Under the pieces are notes generated by a model. It was given only the letters and a program-made list of their open reading frames with translations, was not told the DNA's origin and searched no databases. 8,350 nucleotides of DNA. Source: an uncultured Peptococcaceae bacterium. GTDB lineage: Bacteria; Bacillota; Peptococcia; Peptococcales; Peptococcaceae. Below are positions 5,799 to 8,350 of this stretch, piece after piece (within the stretch, counting starts at the first letter, position 1; the number at the start of each line of letters is the position of its first letter). Both the position numbers and the translations under genes were made by a program. The stretch lies in the NCBI GenBank assembly GCA_902492275.1, contig CABUKW010000135.1, positions 1-8,350 on the forward strand, written 5' to 3'.

Positions 5799-7130
5799 AT
5801 GAATATTCAGCTTTCAGAACACTTTACCTACTCCAAGCTCCTGCGCTTTACGCTGCCCACCATTGTGATGATGATTTTTACATCCATTTACAGCGTTGTA
5901 GACGGAATTTTTGTCTCCAACTTTGTGGGCAAGACGCCCTTTGCCGCAGTCAATCTCATTTTTCCCTTTGTCATGATTTTAGGCTCCGTTGGCTTTATGA
6001 TCGGCACCGGCGGCAGCGCCATTGTATCCAAAACCATGGGAGAAGGCGCCAACGAGAAAGCCAACCGCTACTTTTCCATGATGGTTTTCACCGCCATCCT
6101 CGGCGGCATTTTTTTAACTGTGCTGGGGCAATTGGTGATCCGCCCTGTAGCTGCTTTGCTGGGCGCTGAAGGCGAAATGCTGGAATATGCCGTGCTTTAC
6201 GCCCGTGTCTTACTGCTGGCGCTGACGCCGTTTCTTTTACAAAATGTATTTCAGAGCTTTCTGGTAACTGCCGAGCGGCCTCAGCTGGGGTTGGCGCTAA
6301 CCGTCGGAGCCGGCGTGACCAATATCGTGCTGGATTTCTTGTTTATCGCCGTTTTCCAGTGGGGCGTGGCCGGTGCTGCGCTGGCCACCTGTATCGGCCA
6401 GGCCGTAGGCGGATTGGTGCCGCTGTTTTATTTCATCGGCCCCAATAACAGCCCTCTGCGCCTTGTACCTGCTAGGCTGGAGCTAACGCCGCTGCGCAAG
6501 GCTTGTATCAACGGCTCCTCCGAGATGGTTTCCAATCTGTCCACCTCTCTGGTCAGCATGCTGTACAACTTTCAGCTTATGCGCATGATTGGCGAGGACG
6601 GCGTAGCCGCTTACGGCGTTATCATGTATGTCAACTTTATCTTTATCGGCGTATTTCTCGGCTATTCCCTTGGCATAGCGCCGATTGTAGGCTTCCATTA
6701 CGGCGCGGGCCATCACAGCGAGCTGCAGAATCTGTTTAAGAAAAGTATCAGGCTGCTGGGTGTTAGCAGCGTTACGATGACAGCGCTGGCGATTTTGTGC
6801 GCCACACCCCTTGCCAAAATTTTTGTGGGCTACGACGCCGCCCTGCTGCAGCTTACCAGCCGCGGCTTCTGCCTGTATGCGCTGGCCTTTTTGGTGATGG
6901 GCTTTAACATCTTCGGCTCAGCCTTCTTTACAGCCTTGAACAACGGCGTTATTTCCGCTGTTATTTCCTTTCTGCGAACCCTGCTGTTCCAGATTGTAGC
7001 CATTCTCATCCTGCCCGTCCTGCTTGACATAGACGGCATCTGGCTGGCTGTCGTAGCAGCGGAACTGGCCGCCGCCATTGTCACCATTGCCTTCTTCATC
7101 AAAGAACGGCAGCAATACCACTATTGGTAA
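5799..7130 (+). CDS. MATE-family multidrug efflux transporter (MepA-like)
   Basis: This 443-residue integral membrane protein has about twelve hydrophobic helices in two similar halves, the normal size for the multidrug and toxic compound extrusion family, which expels cationic drugs in exchange for Na+ or H+. The start reads LRFTLPTIVMMIFTSIYSVV, then DGIFVSNFVG, a typical MATE first helix and loop. GTGGSAIVSKTMGEG (about 69-83) resembles the conserved G.G....S...G segment after helix 2. The second half begins near NGSSEMVSNLSTSLVSMLYN (about 238-257), mirroring the first. ATG 5799 has AAGGAGG 8 nt upstream. It follows the MarR gene by 120 nt and is probably under its control through the shared promoter. 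No clear terminator follows; downstream is a repeat region. The family is secure; the drug spectrum and coupling ion cannot be read from sequence. Confidence 0.94.
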   Translation: MNIQLSEHFTYSKLLRFTLPTIVMMIFTSIYSVVDGIFVSNFVGKTPFAAVNLIFPFVMILGSVGFMIGTGGSAIVSKTMGEGANEKANRYFSMMVFTAILGGIFLTVLGQLVIRPVAALLGAEGEMLEYAVLYARVLLLALTPFLLQNVFQSFLVTAERPQLGLALTVGAGVTNIVLDFLFIAVFQWGVAGAALATCIGQAVGGLVPLFYFIGPNNSPLRLVPARLELTPLRKACINGSSEMVSNLSTSLVSMLYNFQLMRMIGEDGVAAYGVIMYVNFIFIGVFLGYSLGIAPIVGFHYGAGHHSELQNLFKKSIRLLGVSSVTMTALAILCATPLAKIFVGYDAALLQLTSRGFCLYALAFLVMGFNIFGSAFFTALNNGVISAVISFLRTLLFQIVAILILPVLLDIDGIWLAVVAAELAAAIVTIAFFIKERQQYHYW

Positions 7131-7150
7131 TGAAAAGGGTTTCTATCGTT

Positions 7151-7520
7151 TGATTTTTTGTTATTCTTTGTGGTTTTTTGCTACTCTTTGTGTTTTTTTG
7201 CTACCCTTTGCCCGATCCCTCCGTAATCTGCACATTCTCTTGACTATGCAGCTTTGCCGGACTAGCTACGCTGTCCGTCACGCTTTGCACAGTCTGCGAT
7301 TCTGTGCATCTTAAGTCGGAATTTGGGCAAAGGTAGCGGGGAGTCTAAAACCATAGAAGGGTAGAGAGTGCCCTTTCCATTCTGTTTTCTGTGCGGCAGA
7401 CACGTTGCAGGGACAGCTGCCACTAGCGCGTTTGAAGCACGTTTGAAGCACGTTTCTCTGTGCGAATGTGCGAATGTGCGAATGCGCTGGAAACGGCCCG
7501 CTGGCCGTAGGCCAGATTGT
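7151..7520. repeat. Palindrome-rich intergenic element, copy B
   Basis: This is a diverged relative of the element at 4769-5161, in the same orientation. Shared landmarks in order are TTTTTTGCTAC.CTTTG units (three here, about 7153-7213), ATCCCTCCGT, AGTCGGAATTTGGGCAAAGG then TAGCGGGGAG (7314-7343), ACCATA.AAGGGTAGA.AGTGCC, ACGTTG.AGGG...TGCCAC.AGCGCG, and the hairpin CTGGCC-GTA-GGCCAG. The arm GCTACCCTTTGCCC (7200-7213) faces GGGCAAAGGTAGC (7325-7337). It also holds tandem repeats, GTTTGAAGCAC twice (7430-7451) and TGTGCGAA three times (7459-7482), absent from copy A. I see no matching terminal inverted repeat and no credible coding sequence. Confidence 0.65.
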
Positions 7521-7580
7521 TGTCGGAATTTAAGCAAGGTAGCGGGGATTCCAAAACCATAGAAGGGCAGAAAGTGCCCT
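7521..7580. repeat. Partial third copy (C) of the intergenic element
   Basis: The segment TGTCGGAATTTAAGCAAGG, then TAGCGGGGAT and ACCATAGAAGGGCAGAAAG, repeats the middle block of copies A (4982-5040) and B (7314-7371). Only this block is present; the left half and the right-hand hairpin are missing, so it is a truncated or recombined copy joined directly to copy B. Confidence 0.6.
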
Positions 7581-7584
7581 GATT

Positions 7585-7768
7585 GTCATCCTGCGCGCCC
7601 ATCTTTGTCATCCAGAGCCCTTTTTTGTCATCCTGAGCGAAGCGAAGGATCTTCCCTCCGGTGTTAGCCTTTGGAAGGCCCTTCGACAAGCTCAGGGTGA
7701 CAGTATCGTTCTATCCCTCGGAAGATGCTTCGACAAGCTCAGCATGACAAGACCGGCTCAGGGTGACA
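7585..7768. repeat. Cluster of GTCATCC/GGGTGAC inverted repeats (REP-like)
   Basis: Three forward units begin GTCATCC (7585, 7607, 7627); the third is the longest, GTCATCCTGAGCGAAGCG and beyond. Three reverse units end in GGGTGACA or CATGACA (7681-7702, about 7728-7749, 7755-7768). The forward unit at 7627-7650 and the reverse unit at 7681-7702 pair as a stem of roughly 22 bases with an internal mismatch block. From memory, this TGAGCGAAGCGAAGGATC repeat is common between genes in many Firmicutes and other bacteria. It gives rise to spurious peptides such as KILRFAQDD, which is readable here on the minus strand. Confidence 0.75.
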
Positions 7769-7891
7769 AAACAACGACGCCAAGGGCGCAAAAGACCAGC
7801 ATAGGTACGGCTTCTGTCCTAAGCGCAGGATTTTTCGTTTCTGGCTAGACGGCTTTGGATTTTCCGAACTGTATATCTCCCCAAGGACACT

Positions 7892-8000
7892 AGATTTTTT
7901 TATTTTGACAAGGCGGCTTTTGGAAAAGTACGACGACGCGTACTTCAAGGTACGTGAGGAGTGCTTTTTCAAAAACAACGCCGTCAAAATGAAAAAAGAT
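7892..8000. repeat. Long imperfect palindrome (about 109 bp)
   Basis: The left arm (about 7892-7931) and right arm (about 7961-8000) are reverse complements with a few mismatches and gaps: ATTTTGAC..GGCG at 7902-7914 faces CGCCGTCAAAAT at 7979-7990, and GGAAAAGTAC faces GTGCTTTTTC. An inner stem GCGTAC/GTACGT lies at 7938-7954. Because the arms are in phase, both strands read FFILT in open frames. That explains the overlapping frames on both strands here, neither of which I accept as a gene. The right arm ends 13 bp from the stop of the partial minus-strand gene. I see nothing further in the stretch at 7771-7891. Confidence 0.65.
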
Positions 8001-8013
8001 GTGTCCGCCCTCG

Positions 8014-8350
8014 TTACTCTTTCGGTTGTTTGCGTGCCTGCTTTCTCCACACCTCCGCCCTCTGATCCAGGCTCAATTCCAAAAAGTTCTCCGGCCACCA
8101 GTCTTGTCGCGCTGTTCGTTTTGCAGCTTCTGCTTCTGCGCCTTTTCTGGCGTAGGCCATTTCCAGCTCGTATTGATGCTCTAAGCAGGGGCTTAATTTG
8201 GCGCGGCTGTCATCTTCGTCAGCTTGCTGGCGGGCGGGTGCTTCTTCTGCTGCTTTTCTATTCTTGCTGAAGTCGTTATCACTCTCCTCAGTCTTGCTAT
8301 ACTCAGTATGATTGATATTATTCTTATTTGTGTTTCCTTTTGGCGTGTCA
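8014..8350 (-). CDS. C-terminal end of an unidentified hydrophilic protein, 5' end off right edge
   Basis: On the minus strand a frame enters from the right edge and runs 111 codons to TAA at 8014-8016. It begins TPKGNTNKNNINHTEYSKTE, an Asn/Thr/Ser-rich segment resembling linkers I recall near the end of RepA_N/DUF6017-type replication initiators and phage-like DnaD/helix-turn-helix proteins of Firmicutes. A strongly charged, probably helical region follows (EHQYELEMAYARKGAEAEAA), then the tail DWWPENFLELSLDQRAEVW and a basic end. No domain can be named firmly. If it is a replication initiator, a mobile element lies to the right of the window. Overlapping plus-strand frames here are Leu/Pro/Cys-rich shadows of this sequence. 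Confidence 0.55.
   Translation of the reverse strand, partial: DTPKGNTNKNNINHTEYSKTEESDNDFSKNRKAAEEAPARQQADEDDSRAKLSPCLEHQYELEMAYARKGAEAEAAKRTARQDWWPENFLELSLDQRAEVWRKQARKQPKE

Noticed and set aside
7430..7482. Possible CRISPR array from short repeats
   Set aside because: The units are 8 and 11 bp in direct tandem without spacers, and no cas gene is near.
7423..7689. Minus-strand 88-codon frame containing KILRFAQDD
   Set aside because: This peptide is the translation of the GTCATCCTGAGC repeat and is a common spurious call.
7739..8270. Opposed 119- and 121-codon frames
   Set aside because: Both draw their similarity from the palindrome at 7892-8000 and overlap the better-supported partial gene at 8014-8350.

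Overview
The window looks like a chromosomal segment of a low-to-mid GC Gram-positive anaerobe, probably a gut Clostridia (Oscillospirales-like) bacterium. The evidence is strong AGGAGG-type ribosome binding sites, frequent TTG/GTG starts, HlyD/FtsX-type export genes, a MarR+MATE pair, and dense intergenic repeats of the GTCATCCTGAGC kind that I recall from gut Firmicutes genomes. This assignment rests on style and memory, not on a search.

Left part (1-3172, minus strand): a two-gene export operon. A HlyD/MacA-type membrane fusion protein with a very long coiled coil (stop at 1202) overlaps by 23 nt an FtsX/MacB-type ABC permease that starts at GTG 1224 and runs off the left edge. No ATPase gene lies between them. 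Both proteins carry Gly-rich low-complexity segments with a similar GGRP...GGMA motif.

Middle (3173-4762, plus strand): a divergent intergenic region with an extended -10 promoter and a small palindrome, then a two-gene unit. The first gene is a Sir2-family protein in which the usual catalytic histidine position is glutamine, as in the class M (SirTM) ADP-ribosylating sirtuins. The second encodes a four-helix membrane protein of unknown function. A clear intrinsic terminator follows.

Next (4769-7130): a roughly 390 bp palindrome-rich element with imperfect terminal inverted repeats sits just upstream of a consensus promoter/operator that drives a MarR-family repressor and a MATE efflux pump, an arrangement like mepR-mepA. 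A possible attenuator lies between the two genes.

Right part (7131-8350): about 880 bp without a credible gene. It holds a second full-length relative of the 390 bp element, a third partial copy, a cluster of GTCATCC/GGGTGAC inverted repeats, and a roughly 109 bp imperfect palindrome. The last 337 bp carry the C-terminal end of an unidentified minus-strand protein that enters from the right edge.

Functionally, the window joins two export systems (an ABC-type complex and a drug/sodium-type MATE pump with its own repressor) around a NAD-dependent sirtuin-like unit. The most interesting items are the His-to-Gln sirtuin without its usual macrodomain/GcvH-L/LplA partners, the extra-long fusion protein with matching Gly-rich tracts, and the unnamed palindromic repeat family that flanks the marR-MATE unit.
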